Source: Haematobia irritans (lineage: Eukaryota; Arthropoda; Insecta; Diptera; Muscidae). From it: a stretch of DNA of 64,000 bases. The notes beneath the pieces are model-generated. The model was given only the letters and a program-made list of their open reading frames with translations. It was not told the DNA's origin and searched no databases. Below are positions 33,364 to 45,483 of the stretch, in pieces; positions within the stretch are counted from its first letter, which is position 1; every line of letters begins with the position of its first letter. Both the position numbers and the translations under genes were made by a program. The stretch is from assembly GCF_050003625.1 (NCBI RefSeq), contig NC_134397.1, positions 224,254,537 to 224,318,536 of the forward strand, read 5' to 3'.

Positions 33364-33643
33364 ATCTTACAATCAAATTTATATTTCTTTCAAATTGTCT
33401 GAGAAAAATGTTTGCAAAATTATTATAGCAACTTGATACTAACCACAATCAAGGTTGAAAAGTTCAAAATTTTGGCAGAATATAACAACTATTAATATAT
33501 TTTTCTATTTTTAATAAATAATTTTGATTAATTGGCGGCTAAATTTGAGTCGAGATGAGTCGACACATTCGGCGTCGACTGCCAAAAAAGGGTCGGCGGC
33601 GGCTTCATTCTCTGAACAGCTGATTTTTGGTTTTCGATATTCA

Positions 33644-34794
33644 CACGCAGAGAAGAAACATGATTGCCACAATCATATTCGAAGAGCAAAATAATATGAT
33701 AGCAGCTATTTTTGCGGCGACCATGTAACATTTTAACCTGCAACCATGTTGGCTCAGTGAACATGGTTCTAAGAAAAATACAATTGTCCTCATCTAAAAT
33801 GTTATTATATTGATAAAAAGAATTTTGTTTCCATTAAAAGACAATGGTCACGATCTAAAATGTTAAGTTATTCGTCAAAAATGTTTTTCTTCTAGTTAAA
33901 AGAACATGGTCAAAACCTAAAATGTTTTGATTTTTATGAAAAAACTTTTTTCGTCGTCGAAAAAAGGACGCCACTTGAGAAAAGAAAACACAAAATCAAC
34001 TTTATTTATTTGTTATTAGTTATTTATAAACTAATTCATTGTTTATTTGTATTTATAATGTCGTGCAAGCAAACTTCACATATTTTTACACACTCTAGTT
34101 TGGTTCAATTTCAACAATAAGTAATCATTCCATATTTACTTCGTGCCCATCAAATGTACAAACGCAGACATCATGAAACTGCAAATAAAAATAAATTATA
34201 CCATATATCAAAATGCAGAACAAAAACCAGGTATATTTTTTTCAATTACACTTTCCTTTTTTGTATTCACATAAAACCACGTGCCATTTCTGAATAAATA
34301 AATTAACACAAAACACAATAATTCCGTATTCTCCGTCCATTCCAAGAAACAATCAACACACGACTGACGCGCAAAATGAAAATCGTGTGTACCTGCTCAA
34401 TGTTTTTATAAAATTCTTGTCGCTGCAAAAAAATTAAAAAATTAAATGGTCACGAAAACAATGTACATGGTCTTTATGGCCATGTAATGGTTGTAGACAT
34501 GTCTATACGTAAACCATAAAAATATTTTTTTCTCTGCAAAAAAGTCAAAAAATTGAATGGTCAGATACATGATTTTCCTGACCATATAATGGTCTCAAAT
34601 TCTATCATTTAAATAATAGAACATGTTTGCGGCATTTGAGAACCATTTAAATGCTTATTACCAACATATATTTTTCTCCGCTCGAAAATTATTTTTACAA
34701 AGACAAAATACATGGTTTTCGCGACAATTACATACTCTAAATAAGCATTAAATGGATGCGGCAACCATGTCCAAACATGTTTTTTCTGTGCGTG
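33644..34794 (+). mobile_element. CAC-ended TIR element, type b, copy 1 (1151 bp)
   Basis: Starts CACGCAGAGAAGAAACATG and ends CATGTTTTTTCTGTGCGTG, with CA on both sides (33642-33643, 34795-34796). The empty site (attcagctgtttgtttcc) is seen near 45330. Subterminal regions are packed with CATGGT and ATGGTC words. No coding region. Identical in length and, as far as I can read, in sequence to 35147-36297. Confidence 0.85.
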
Positions 34795-35146
34795 CAGCTG
34801 TTTGTTTCCATTTCAGTCGATCGATAGATCTCGTTCGACATACAGAAAAAGGATGTACATTTCAGTCGACATATTCGGCAACGGTGTCGACTGGCCAAAT
34901 ATGGTCGGCGGCGAGTAAAATCGTCGACTCGGCTACTACATTCTCTGATAAGAGCTACAAGTACGTATAAATACGATCGGCTAGTACATCAAAATCTGAA
35001 ATTTGAGTAACATTGGTTAATAAATAAAATTATTATGGCCAAATTTGGGAAAATCGAGCGATGCATATATATGGAAGCTATATGTAAATTTGAACCAATT
35101 TACATAATATTTTGCGGGTTTAATTAATACCACAAAAGGTTACCTT

Positions 35147-36297
35147 CACGCAGAGAAGAAACATGATTGCCACAATCATATTCGAAGAGCAAAATAATAT
35201 GATAGCAGCTATTTTTGCGGCGACCATGTAACATTTTAACCTGCAACCATGTTGGCTCAGTGAACATGGTTCTAAGAAAAATACAATTGTCCTCATCTAA
35301 AATGTTATTATATTGATAAAAAGAATTTTGTTTCCATTAAAAGACAATGGTCACGATCTAAAATGTTAAGTTATTCGTCAAAAATGTTTTTCTTCTAGTT
35401 AAAAGAACATGGTCAAAACCTAAAATGTTTTGATTTTTATGAAAAAACTTTTTTCGTCGTCGAAAAAAGGACGCCACTTGAGAAAAGAAAACACAAAATC
35501 AACTTTATTTATTTGTTATTAGTTATTTATAAACTAATTCATTGTTTATTTGTATTTATAATGTCGTGCAAGCAAACTTCACATATTTTTACACACTCTA
35601 GTTTGGTTCAATTTCAACAATAAGTAATCATTCCATATTTACTTCGTGCCCATCAAATGTACAAACGCAGACATCATGAAACTGCAAATAAAAATAAATT
35701 ATACCATATATCAAAATGCAGAACAAAAACCAGGTATATTTTTTTCAATTACACTTTCCTTTTTTGTATTCACATAAAACCACGTGCCATTTCTGAATAA
35801 ATAAATTAACACAAAACACAATAATTCCGTATTCTCCGTCCATTCCAAGAAACAATCAACACACGACTGACGCGCAAAATGAAAATCGTGTGTACCTGCT
35901 CAATGTTTTTATAAAATTCTTGTCGCTGCAAAAAAATTAAAAAATTAAATGGTCACGAAAACAATGTACATGGTCTTTATGGCCATGTAATGGTTGTAGA
36001 CATGTCTATACGTAAACCATAAAAATATTTTTTTCTCTGCAAAAAAGTCAAAAAATTGAATGGTCAGATACATGATTTTCCTGACCATATAATGGTCTCA
36101 AATTCTATCATTTAAATAATAGAACATGTTTGCGGCATTTGAGAACCATTTAAATGCTTATTACCAACATATATTTTTCTCCGCTCGAAAATTATTTTTA
36201 CAAAGACAAAATACATGGTTTTCGCGACAATTACATACTCTAAATAAGCATTAAATGGATGCGGCAACCATGTCCAAACATGTTTTTTCTGTGCGTG
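35147..36297 (+). mobile_element. CAC-ended TIR element, type b, copy 2 (1151 bp)
   Basis: Same ends and orientation as copy 1, 352 bases downstream of it. The flanks differ and carry TT on both sides (35145-35146, 36298-36299), so this is an independent insertion and not a tandem duplication. Confidence 0.85.
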
Positions 36298-36609
36298 TTG
36301 GGCACAATTTGAGTAAGATCAGTTAAGAAATCAGGCCTCTATGGTCAAACATAAGGTTATTAGGGGCAAATTTTTCAAAATCGGGCGATACATATATGGG
36401 AGTTATATCTACATCTGAACCGATTTCGATGAAATTTTTCACATACCGCTAGTACTATAGAGGACTAGATCTAGCCAACTTTGAGTAAGATCGGTTAATA
36501 AATAAGGGTTCTATGGTCAAATTTGGGAAAATCGGACATATATATATGGGAGATATATCTCAATTTGAACCGATTTCGATGAAATTTTGCACATACAGTT
36601 AGTGCTATA

Positions 36610-37914
36610 AAGGGTGATACGGTCAAAATTTGGTCAATATAAACTTGACGCATTTCTTTCAATTTTGCATTTAAAAAACCTGAACACCCCTCATTTTGAA
36701 GGTGTGTGTGTGTAGAATGTTGCTCCTATTTTGATTTTGGAATTCACTCTTCAGTTGTCAAAATGCCGTCCAAGCAAGAATAGCAGCGTATCAAAATTTT
36801 GCTCGCGCATCGCGAAAATCCGAGCTACTCGCACGCAAAGCTGGCAAAATCGCTAAAAGTTGCCAAATCAACCGTTACAAATGTAATTAAAGTGTTTGGG
36901 GAACGTTTTTCGACAGCCAGGAAGTCTGGATCGGGGGGAAATCGAAAACCGGAAGCCGCTGAGACGACAAAGAGAGTTGCCGGTAGTTTCAAGCGAAACC
37001 CTAACCTCTCTCTCTCTCTCTGAGATGCCGCAAATAAGCTGGGTGTATCGTCTACAACCGTGCATCGAGCCAAAAAACGAGCCGCACTATCGACTTACAA
37101 GAAGGTAGTGACTCCAAATCGCGATGATAAACAAAATACGACGGCCAAAGCGCGATCCCGGAGGCTGTACCCGACGATGCTGACGAAGTTTGACTGCGTG
37201 GTAATGGACGACGAAACCTACGTCAAAGCCGACTACAAGCAGCTTGCGGGACAGGAGTTTTATACGGCAAAAGGAAGGGGAAAGGTAGCAGATATTTTCA
37301 AGCACATAAAACTGTCAAAGTTCGCAAAGAAATATCTGGTTTGGCAAGCCATCTGTACCTGTGGCTTGAAAAGCAGCATTTTCATAGCTTCCGGGACTGT
37401 CAACCAAGAAATTTACGTGAATGAGTGTTTGAATAAACGTCTGCTGCCTTTCCTGAAGAAACACGGTTGTTCCGTACTGTTTTGGCCGGATTTAGCATCT
37501 TGCCATTACGGTAAAAAGGCCATGGAGTGGTACGCCACCAACAACGTGCAGGTGGTTCCCAAGAACAAGAACCCTCCCAACACGCCAGAGCTCCGCCCAA
37601 TTGAGAAATACTGGGCTATTGTCAAGCGGAACCTAAAGAAGACCAAAAAACTGCTAAGGACGAGCAGCAGTTCAAGCCAAACTGGCTTTCTGCGGCGAAG
37701 AAGGTGGACAAGGTGGCTGCACAAAATCTGATGGCAGGTGTCAAGCGTGAGGGCCGGCAATTCGGATTTGGAAAAACGAAAGCCTAACTGAATATTTTTC
37801 CTGAATTTTATACTAATTGAACTTGAAAAAGAAATTTAATTTGATTTTTTAAATAAACGATTTCACCGATTTACACGCGTTTTCCCTTGACCAAATTTTG
37901 ACCGTATCACCCTT
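36610..37914 (+). mobile_element. ITm DD37E transposon, complete ends
   Basis: 1305 bases; inverted ends begin AAGGGTGATACGGTCAAAAT, flanked by TA (36608-36609, 37915-37916). Removing it restores 'agtgctatagaagattac', present at 38060-38078. The transposase is broken in three places only. Confidence 0.9.
36763..37787 (+). pseudogene. DD37E transposase, nearly intact pseudogene
   Basis: One frame runs from the ATG at 36763 with TAG as codon 7 (36781-36783) and TGA at 37021-37023, where an Arg codon is expected (CGA to TGA). A one-base loss near 37655 then shifts the frame; the true C-terminus continues in another frame to the TAA at 37785. Visible parts are N-terminal helix-turn-helix sequence (HAKLAKSLKVAKSTVTNVIK), a second HTH (DAANKLGVSSTTVHRA) and the catalytic motifs VVMDDETY, FWPDLASCH and PELRPIEKYW. 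I count 37 residues between the second Asp and the Glu, the DD37E family signature. With three point lesions the copy is young. Confidence 0.88.
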
Positions 37915-38797
37915 TAGAAGATTACATTTGGCCAACTTTGAGTACTATCGGTTGATAAATAAGGATTTTATAGCCAAATTTAGAAAAATCGGGCGGTACA
38001 TATATATGGGAGCTATATCTAAATCTGAACCAATTTCCATGATTTTTTGCACATATAGTTAGTGCTATAGAAGATTACATTTGGCCAACTTTGAGTACTA
38101 TCGGTTGATAAATAAGGATTTTATGGCCAAATTTAGAAAAATCGGGCGGTACATATATATGGGAGCTATATCTGAATCTGAACCGATTTTTTTCACATCT
38201 AGTTAGTGCTATAGAAGATTACATTTAGCCAACTTTGAGTACGATCGGTTGATAAATAAGGGATTTGTGGCCAAATTTGGGAAAATCGGGCGATACATAT
38301 ATATGAGAGCTATATCTAAATCTGAACCGATTTGGATGAAATTTTGCAGACTTGAAGGGCGATGAAAAAGATTATTTTTGCCGAATTTGGTGACGATCAG
38401 TTTGTAAAAAAGGCGCAACGTAATCCCGAAATCGGGCAATACATATATATGAGAGCTATATCTAAATTTGATCCGATTTCTTCCAAATTCAATAGCGTTC
38501 GTCCTTGTGCCCAAAAAAGTCCCTGTACCAAATTTCATCAAAATCGGTTAATAATTGCGACCGGAATCCTGTGAACTACCAATACATGGACAGACGGACG
38601 GACACCAAGCGCTAGATCGACTCAGGTGGTGATTCTGAGTCGATCGGTATATATTTCATGGGGTCTAAAATCAATATTTCTGGTAGGCACATTTTTTGGC
38701 AGATCAAACCTATTATACCCTGACCACTATGTGGTTTAGGGTATAAAAAGAGCGTGATTGTTATCACTGGTTTAAAGTGCACGTTAATGATTTTTTA

Positions 38798-39658
38798 TGA
38801 ATAAGGCCGTATAAGTTTATCCGGACGACAGTGGTCGTGTAGAACATATCCCATATATTGGCCACATTATAAGTTAAGTTCGAAGCCCTGCATGTTTATG
38901 GGATCGATAACACATTTACCGATTATTTAGTCACCAACGAATTGTCGTATCGATTGAACACACTGTAAAGGTCACCTTATACGGTCGGATAAACCCTGCG
39001 ACACAACACGTTGCGGCGACAAATCCGATAGTATAAGGTCGTGTTCGGCTGTCGCGGGGAGGTGTTGGCAAATCAAAACAACTTTGATTTTTTCTGGTTG
39101 GGTGGTACAAATTATTGAGTGTAAGGGGATGTTCGACAAACATTATCAAATACAAATGTATTTTTACATTAAAAACAGGCATTTCTGCAATGAAATTAAT
39201 GATGGATCGCCAATTCTGATTGAAAATTAAAGAAATATATGAATCTAAACCAGTATTGTGGCAAAAACGAGGAAAAATTCCACTTCCAATCAATGGAAAA
39301 CCAGGCGAAAATATTTTGAAATTCATCAAGTAATTTGTAATATATTAAATGTGGATTACTTCAGGAATCATTGTTTTGACACATATACCAAGATTTTTTT
39401 ATTATTTTCTTCCATTTTTTCAGTAAAAAATGATTTCATTCATAAATCTTCATACAACTTCATCGTTTGTTTATCTTCTTCTTATTTTTTCATGTTGTCA
39501 TCACATTTGTTCGTGCAGTGTAAGGGCAAAACTTGAACGAACACATACCAAATAGACGAACCTCTGTCGGAGTGTTTATCCGACCGTCTAAGGTCCGCTT
39601 AAGATTCTTTACAAATACAGACATTCCGTCCGGAAAAACGTATAGTCTTTAAGACGCA
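38798..39658. mobile_element. PIF/Harbinger-type MITE, interrupted
   Basis: Ends 'tatccggacgacag' and 'ccgtccggaaaaacgtatag' are inverted; TTA duplications lie at 38795-38797 and 39659-39661. It is the same family as the intact 241-base copy at 48106-48346. A second MITE is inserted at 38969-39599. Confidence 0.75.
38969..39599. mobile_element. PIF/Harbinger-type MITE, nested, TAA duplication
   Basis: 631 bases with inverted ends AGGTCACCTTATACGGTCGG and (minus) AGCGGACCTTAGACGGTCGG, flanked by TAA (38966-38968, 39600-39602). The empty site is seen in the copy at 48106 (cactgtaaaattctttac). Confidence 0.8.
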
Positions 39659-39661
39659 TTA

Positions 39662-40192
39662 ATTACTATGGGGTCTGATCGCTGTTCACAAATCTTTCGA
39701 TGTTAAGTCATAGTCCGAGATTGAACCCGAATATGGTATAAATCAGTTCCCACATTAGACTCCTTAATCGTTCGATTCGGTTTATTGTCTTATTTTATGT
39801 TACTTACTGAATTTAAAAGTAAGTGACGTAAACTACCTCAACCTTCTCCTGATAGATTTATGTATCGGTTGATGAATTGTCCTCATTTCTTTGGAAGATG
39901 TAGCCAACAATGGGATGTAATAATTATAATGTAAGAAGTACATATATAGTACATTTATTGTATTCCTGTTTATTTAGAAATTGTTTTGTCCATTTACGAG
40001 GTAGGAAATATTAAGGTCAACAGTTAACATTGCCTTCGACGCATTTTTCGGCTGAGCCCTCGACTTAAAAGTTCAAGTTTTATTTGGGGTAACTGGTAAT
40101 AAATATTTATAACAAGTAGAAAAAAAATGCTTTTTCTTATTTTCACATTTTTATTTTAATTTATACCGAAAAGGGCTTTCTCAAATAAGCTT
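39662..40192. other. intergenic, no gene
   Basis: AT-rich; nothing recognised. Confidence 0.3.
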
Positions 40193-40744
40193 CACGCAAA
40201 GAAAAACCCCGTTTGGAAAACGTGTACCCAAAACGTTTTTCTTTTGTTAGAGTTTTTTGAAGGTTTTCGAAAACTTTAAACTTTTATCACCAAAAAAATT
40301 TGTTTTTTACAAAAATTTTATTTTTTAAATAAAAAAGTTTCATAGTAAAAATTTAATGTAATGTTGAACATATTTTCGGAATCTTCCGAACATATCTGGA
40401 ATATATGTGAAAAACAAAAAAATGGGGTTCGGTCGAAGCAGATATCGAACCCACGACCTTTGGTACGCAAGTCGGATGTACTAACCATTGCTCCACGGTC
40501 CCCAACTAAATGTATGTTTCTGTTAAATAAAATTTGTTTAATCGGCTTGTGGGCGCCGAAAACTATGCTATATAAAAATAACTGGTTGGCTGTTTGCGTT
40601 GCTTGTTCGTTGGTGGCTATAGCCACAATTGTCTGCTGACGACAACAACAGCTACCTAGCCCAGTGGATAGTGTGTTGGCTTACAAATTACATGGTCCGC
40701 GGTTTAATTATCCGTCCAAGCGTATTATAAAATTTAAAAAAAGG
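40193..40744 (+). mobile_element. CAC-ended type a element, right end lost
   Basis: Starts CACGCAAAGAAAAACCCCG; contains tRNA-like module A (-, near 40425-40505) and module B (+, near 40650-40725), then breaks into HINE-like sequence at 40745. Confidence 0.7.
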
Positions 40745-41551
40745 TATGCCGAAAATGGTGAGTATAGGTCCATGTTTTGATATACCCATCAGGTAGACCG
40801 ATCTCCCGATATTACTTTTTGGGCTTCCAGAAACCGTAATTGTTATCCACTGTGCCTGAAATCGAAAATGTGGAGATTTTTAGGAATATAAATAGGTGTG
40901 CAAGAAATGATTTTATTTTTTAGGCTTCTAGAATCCGTAGGTGTTATCTAATTTGCCTGAAATGAGAAATCTAGAGGTATTATAGGACCTTAAATATGAA
41001 AGCCGAAAATGGCGTGTAAGTTTTATCTCCCAAATAGACCGATCTCCCGATTTGACTTCTTGGGCTTTTAGAAACCATCATTTTTTCAAATTTGCATGAA
41101 ATTTTAAAGCTAGAAGAATTTTAGGAAAATAAAGAGGTGTGCCGAAAATGCTGAATATCGGTCCATGTGCACTGATAATGAAAATTGCTTGAAACTGAAT
41201 TATAGTCTCCAGATTTTACTTCTGGTAATCATTTAAATAAATAATGGGGGTAAAAATCTACAGATGTTAGATTTTAAATCAAGGCGTTATTTCATCGTTT
41301 TCTTGCACACTTGCACACGATGTTTATGATTCCTCTAAAACTCAAACAAATATGGTTCTTATAAATCCAGAATCTGATCTAGTCTTCAAAGGTAAAATCT
41401 TTGAATTTATCTTCGGGAAGTGTACTGGTTGAACTGATCTGCTTGTCATCAAATCCCCCTGAAATTTTCACAGGAAACTATAATATTTGATTCATGGTGG
41501 TGGGTATTTAAGATTCGGCCCGTCCGAACTTACTGCTTTATGTACTTGTTG
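40745..41551 (+). mobile_element. HINE-like family 2 fragment, 3' end intact
   Basis: Modules, then 'gtgggtatttaagattcgg' with an eroded hairpin (TTCGGCCCGTCCGAA) and the end GCTTTATGTACTTG. The 5' block is absent. Confidence 0.65.
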
Positions 41552-41703
41552 TTATACCAGTTTGCGACTTACAATAAGATTAAGATTTCAAAATCCGAAA
41601 TGTGAGACGGGTGCTCAAAATATTATCTGATACAAACCCTCATCAGAATTAATTATTGTTATAAAGAGTCATCGAATTTGTGTCCTAGTCAAATCGTCTT
41701 CTA

Positions 41704-42908
41704 CGAGGGCGGTTCGGAAACTTCTTAGCCTATCAATGAAAGAGAATAGTTTTTCAAAAATATTTTTATTTTTCAATATAATCTCCTGAAACTGCAATAC
41801 ACTTAGTGCAACGCTTTTCTAGCAATTCTATCCCTTGATTAAAATAGTTTTCCTCAAGGTCTTCAAAATAGTGGTTTACAACTGTAATTGCAGGTAAAAC
41901 GCTTACCAGCAAGGATTTTTTTTTTTAGATTTGGGAGCAAGTAAAGGTCACTGGGAGCTAAATCAGGAGAATAAGGTGGGTGGTCAAGCAACTCGTACTT
42001 TAATTCGTTGATTTTAGTCATTGTTAAAACACTATTGTGCGCTGATGCGTTGTCTTGATGAAAAATTATTTTTTTTGTGTTGTTAGCCAGTACGTTTTTC
42101 TCGAATTTGTACATTTAATTGATCCAAAAGGTTGCAATAGTACTCTGAATTTATTGTTTTACCCTTTTCCAGATAGTCAATCAATAAAGTTGACTATTTG
42201 GAAAACAGTTGCCATAACCTTACCAACCGATTGAATTGTTTTTGCCTTCTTTGGGGCACTTCATCCAGCTTCAGTCCATTGTTTGGATTGTTCTTTTGTC
42301 TCTGGAGTATAGTGGTGGATCCATGTCTCATCAACAGTTATGAAACGACGCTAAAAATCCATTTTATTTCGCTTAAAACGATCCAAACAAGCTTGAGAAA
42401 TGTTCATTCTTATGCGTTTTTGATCGACTGTTAACAAATGCGGCACCCATCTTTCAGAAAGCTTTTTCATCTGTAGTTCTTCATGCAAAATTAAATGGAC
42501 TCGATCAATTGAGATGCCCATGATATGAACAATTTCACGCACTTTTATTCGTCGATCATTTAATACAATATCATGCACTTTGGCTACAATTTCTGTTGTT
42601 GCTGTTTTTGGACGTCCACTACGTGGTTCATCTTCAACCACGTTTAAATTCAGCAACCCAATTTTTTACTGTTGTATATGAAGGAGCACTTTCACCTAAC
42701 ACATTCACCATATCATTATGCATTTCTTGTCCCGATAAACCTTTTTGCGCATGCGTCTTTTTGAACACCTGTTTCTATATGAAGGAGTTGCCAGATCGAA
42801 ACAAAATTTAACATGTGTTCATAACAGAGAAGGAACTCCAAAACACTTAACTTTTTTCTTTTATACCGCGCTTTTGTGCTAGGCCAAGAAGTTTCCGAAC
42901 TGCCCTCC
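41704..42908 (-). mobile_element. mariner (DD34D), second family, complete ends
   Basis: Inverted ends CGAGGGCGGTTCGGAAACTT and GGAGGGCAGTTCGGAAACTT, flanked by TA (41702-41703, 42909-42910); 1205 bases. Its ends and transposase differ from those of the Himar1-like copy at 12125. Confidence 0.85.
41868..42800 (-). pseudogene. mariner transposase pseudogene (second family)
   Basis: Read on the minus strand: an N-terminal stretch without a good start (LGESAPSYTTVKNWVAEF near 42660-42720), then DEPRSGRPKTATT, an HTH-containing middle part, and ITVDETWIHHYTPE with the first catalytic Asp near 42325. Next come IIFHQDNASAH with the second, and YSPDLAPSDLYL with the third; 34 residues separate the last two (DD34D). 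Several frame changes and a stop near 42255 break it, and the C-terminus after about 41900 is degenerate. Confidence 0.8.
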
Positions 42909-42910
42909 TA

Positions 42911-43292
42911 TATACTCGAGCAAAAAATAGGAGTTGGGTCAACATGTGTAGTTATGAATAGCTAAGAAATAAAATTGGGTGATCGATCAAAAGGCGTTGT
43001 TGTCCCGATATGAACTCTATTATATATGATATATATATTTTGATATATATTTTCCGAATCAGTGATGTATGCAGATGAGTGGCCAACACTTCGACGCAAA
43101 TCCTTACGAAATAATTTCACAATAGTAAACAATTTCTTAGAAATAAAGTAAATTGTAAAGTAGCTTTTGGAATAGAAAGTTTTTTTTCATATATTAAACA
43201 TTCCCTGTACTTCTTTAAGACCCTTTTTAAGCATTTAGAAGTAAAAAAAAATCATATAAACCCTAACTCAAAACCTGATTTGTTATACTGAC
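42911..43292. other. intergenic, no gene
   Basis: AT-rich, with TATATATAT runs near 43020-43055; nothing recognised. Confidence 0.3.
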
Positions 43293-43558
43293 CAGAATTC
43301 CCCACAAAAGTCCCCAAATTTGTGGAAATTCCCCACCAAATCCCCAACTAAAAAATGTTGTCCCCAAAATATCCCCGATTGGGGGGAAAATCTCCAATAC
43401 TGGCAACACTGAACATATACTACAACAAACGCCAACTATGATGGAGAAATGTACCCTAATTGGGGATATTTCGTCGTGAATGGGGACGAAATTTCTGAGT
43501 TGAGGATTTGGGGATTTGGTGGGGAATTTCCATAAGTTTGAGAATTTTTGTTGGGATT
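43293..43558. repeat. foldback/MITE with about 100-bp arms (TCCCCA-rich)
   Basis: GGAAATTCCCCACCAAATCC near 43325 is repeated inverted near 43528, and further TCCCC words pair across the element. The arms are imperfect. Non-coding; the minus-strand open frame across it is incidental. Confidence 0.75.
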
Positions 43559-43754
43559 TTTTTTTCGAAATCGGTTTGGCATAATAAATTAACAACAAAT
43601 TTCTACATTTTTACAAAAGAAGTCCATTAAAAAAGAGAACTGTACTGCTCTTAATTCCACGGCATACAATCATAAGCGTAGGAAGGCCTCTGGGGAGGGG
43701 GCTTAGACTCCCCCAGAAAAAAGTTAGCCCCCCCCCCCAGAATTTGAAAACCTG

Positions 43755-45052
43755 CACTCTTAGAAAAATATGTTTTTCATATGTTCCGATATAAACAAAA
43801 TGTCTTTCGGGCACAATTTTAAAACACAATATATTTAAGTGCAAACATGTAATTTTCCTAAACTAACACTAAATGTTTGGGACATCTATGTTAATATGTT
43901 AGAATATATTATGTTTGGGGTATGAATGTTTCATAAAAATCATATGTGTGAATGCAAACATATATAAATCTACAAATTTCGACTAAACATACATATGTTG
44001 TGATATTTTATTCAAAGCGACGGAGAGAGTATAGAGAAAGAAATAGAGATGGAAACCGAGAGAGTTGACGAAAGATATCAACATAACACAGCGAAAGAGT
44101 CAAAAGAGAACAATTTCTGTGAAGCCGCTTGTATGTTGCTTCGGAAAACTGTTTTATGATAAGGCCAAAAATTTGATATGCTTAAGTCTAAATATTATTT
44201 AATTTGAATAAAGACATTCGGAACCAAGAGAATAGACATTTGAAAAACAAACAGCATATGTTTTCGCCTTGAGAGCAGCATTTTATGTATGTGTGGACAT
44301 GTGTTTTGTTTATTTTGTTATTTTTGCAATAAAAAAATAATATTTTATCCAAAAATCAGTCAATTTCGTTTATATCAAGCACTGTTACTGACTATAAATC
44401 TTTAATAACCCACATTTCGAAGTTTTATTATAAAACTTTAATATAGTGTAAATATAAATGTGTAAATTAAAAAAAAAAGTGTTCGGTCGGAGCAGGGATT
44501 GAACCCACGACCCTTTGCATGCAAGGCAGACATGCTAACCACTGCTCCACGTGGCAAACAAATGTATGTTTCTGTTAAATAATGTTATGTTTGCATGGGC
44601 TCGTGGGCGCTGCAAACTATGCTATATAAATGTAACTTATAACGATAATTATCTACTGGTGACCATAACAGCTACGTAGCCCAGTGGATAGTGTGTTGGC
44701 TTACAAACTGTATGGTCCTCGGTTCGATTCTCCGTGCAGGCGAAAGGTAAAATTTAAAAAAATTATAAAAGTGAATAATTTCTTTAACATTATTTGTATT
44801 ACAGAAAAAGGTGCCAAGAACAAATATATTTCGTGGAAGTGAAAATAACGAGTATGTTAGGGAATAAGCACAATCGTCTTTGGGAAAAATTCTTCCAAGC
44901 ATATAATATTTTTGGGCTCAAAATGCTTTTAAACATATAATATGTTCACATAAAACAAACATATTAATGTTTCGGCAGTATCCAATAATATATGTGCTTC
45001 CTGCAAAATATGTTTGGAACATATGTTAAAGAAGCGATTTTTTTTGAGGGTG
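43755..45052. mobile_element. CAC-ended TIR element, type d (ACATATG words), with tRNA-like modules
   Basis: Ends CACTCTTAGAAAAATATG and (minus) CACCCTCAAAAAAAATCG. The subterminal regions repeat CATATGTT/AACATATG. The central 500 bases (44333-44830) match the centre of the type a element, including tRNA-like module A (-, near 44482-44560) and B (+, near 44668-44745). The flanks read TG and TA, so a duplication is not confirmed. Confidence 0.65.
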
Positions 45053-45237
45053 TATTTACGATTTTACATTTTTATAAAATTTAAACAATTATATACAACC
45101 GCACAAAGTTCCGCTAAAGACTTTCATGCACAATCGAATAACTTGGGTTGTGGTAGCAGTTGCCGATGGCAATGTTTGAAGTCTGATATTTATGAAATAG
45201 AGCTGTGATATAACATATGGTTTAGTTGAATAACTAA

Positions 45238-45380
45238 CAGCCTGTTTCTTTATGTCGAACGAGTTCAATCGATCGACTGAAATGCATAGAAACAGATGTT
45301 TTTTTGTTATATGTAAATTCAGCTGTTTGTTTCCATTTTAGTCGATCGACAGAGCTCATTCGACATACAGAACCAGGCTG
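45238..45380. mobile_element. 143-bp palindromic MITE, TAA duplication
   Basis: Ends CAGCCTGTTTCTTTATGTCG and (minus) CAGCCTGGTTCTGTATGTCG, with internal GATCGACT pairs; TAA at 45235-45237 and 45381-45383. This fits a PIF/Harbinger MITE. Confidence 0.8.
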
Positions 45381-45483
45381 TAAAGCTTCTTTATTATATT
45401 GTTTAGTCTGGTTTAGTCATCTTTATTAAAAAATAGTAATTGGTATTAAAACTATTCTTTCATAAATTAATATCTTAATAATG

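Larger units (their letters stand above)
33192..34955. mobile_element. GC-rich CGG-containing repeat split by a CAC-ended element
   Basis: Segments on both sides of the insertion share words such as AGAGAATG, GGCGGCGGCTT and GTCGAC with CATTCTCT, which suggests a foldback element with ends near 33192 and 34955. CGG triplets at 33254-33272 stand out from the AT-rich surroundings. Boundaries are uncertain. Confidence 0.4.
34985..38746 (-). mobile_element. HINE-like family 1 element with two large insertions
   Basis: Family 1 modules ('atatatgggagctatatct') run on the minus orientation to the 5' block TATACCCTGACCACTATGTGG near 38705-38746, with GACR microsatellite at 38591-38603. A CAC-ended element (35147-36297) and a DD37E transposon (36610-37914) are inserted. 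The 3' hairpin end is missing. Confidence 0.7.

Noticed and set aside
42198..42434. Plus-strand open frames across the second mariner
   Set aside because: Antisense to the transposase reading, which carries the DD34D motifs.
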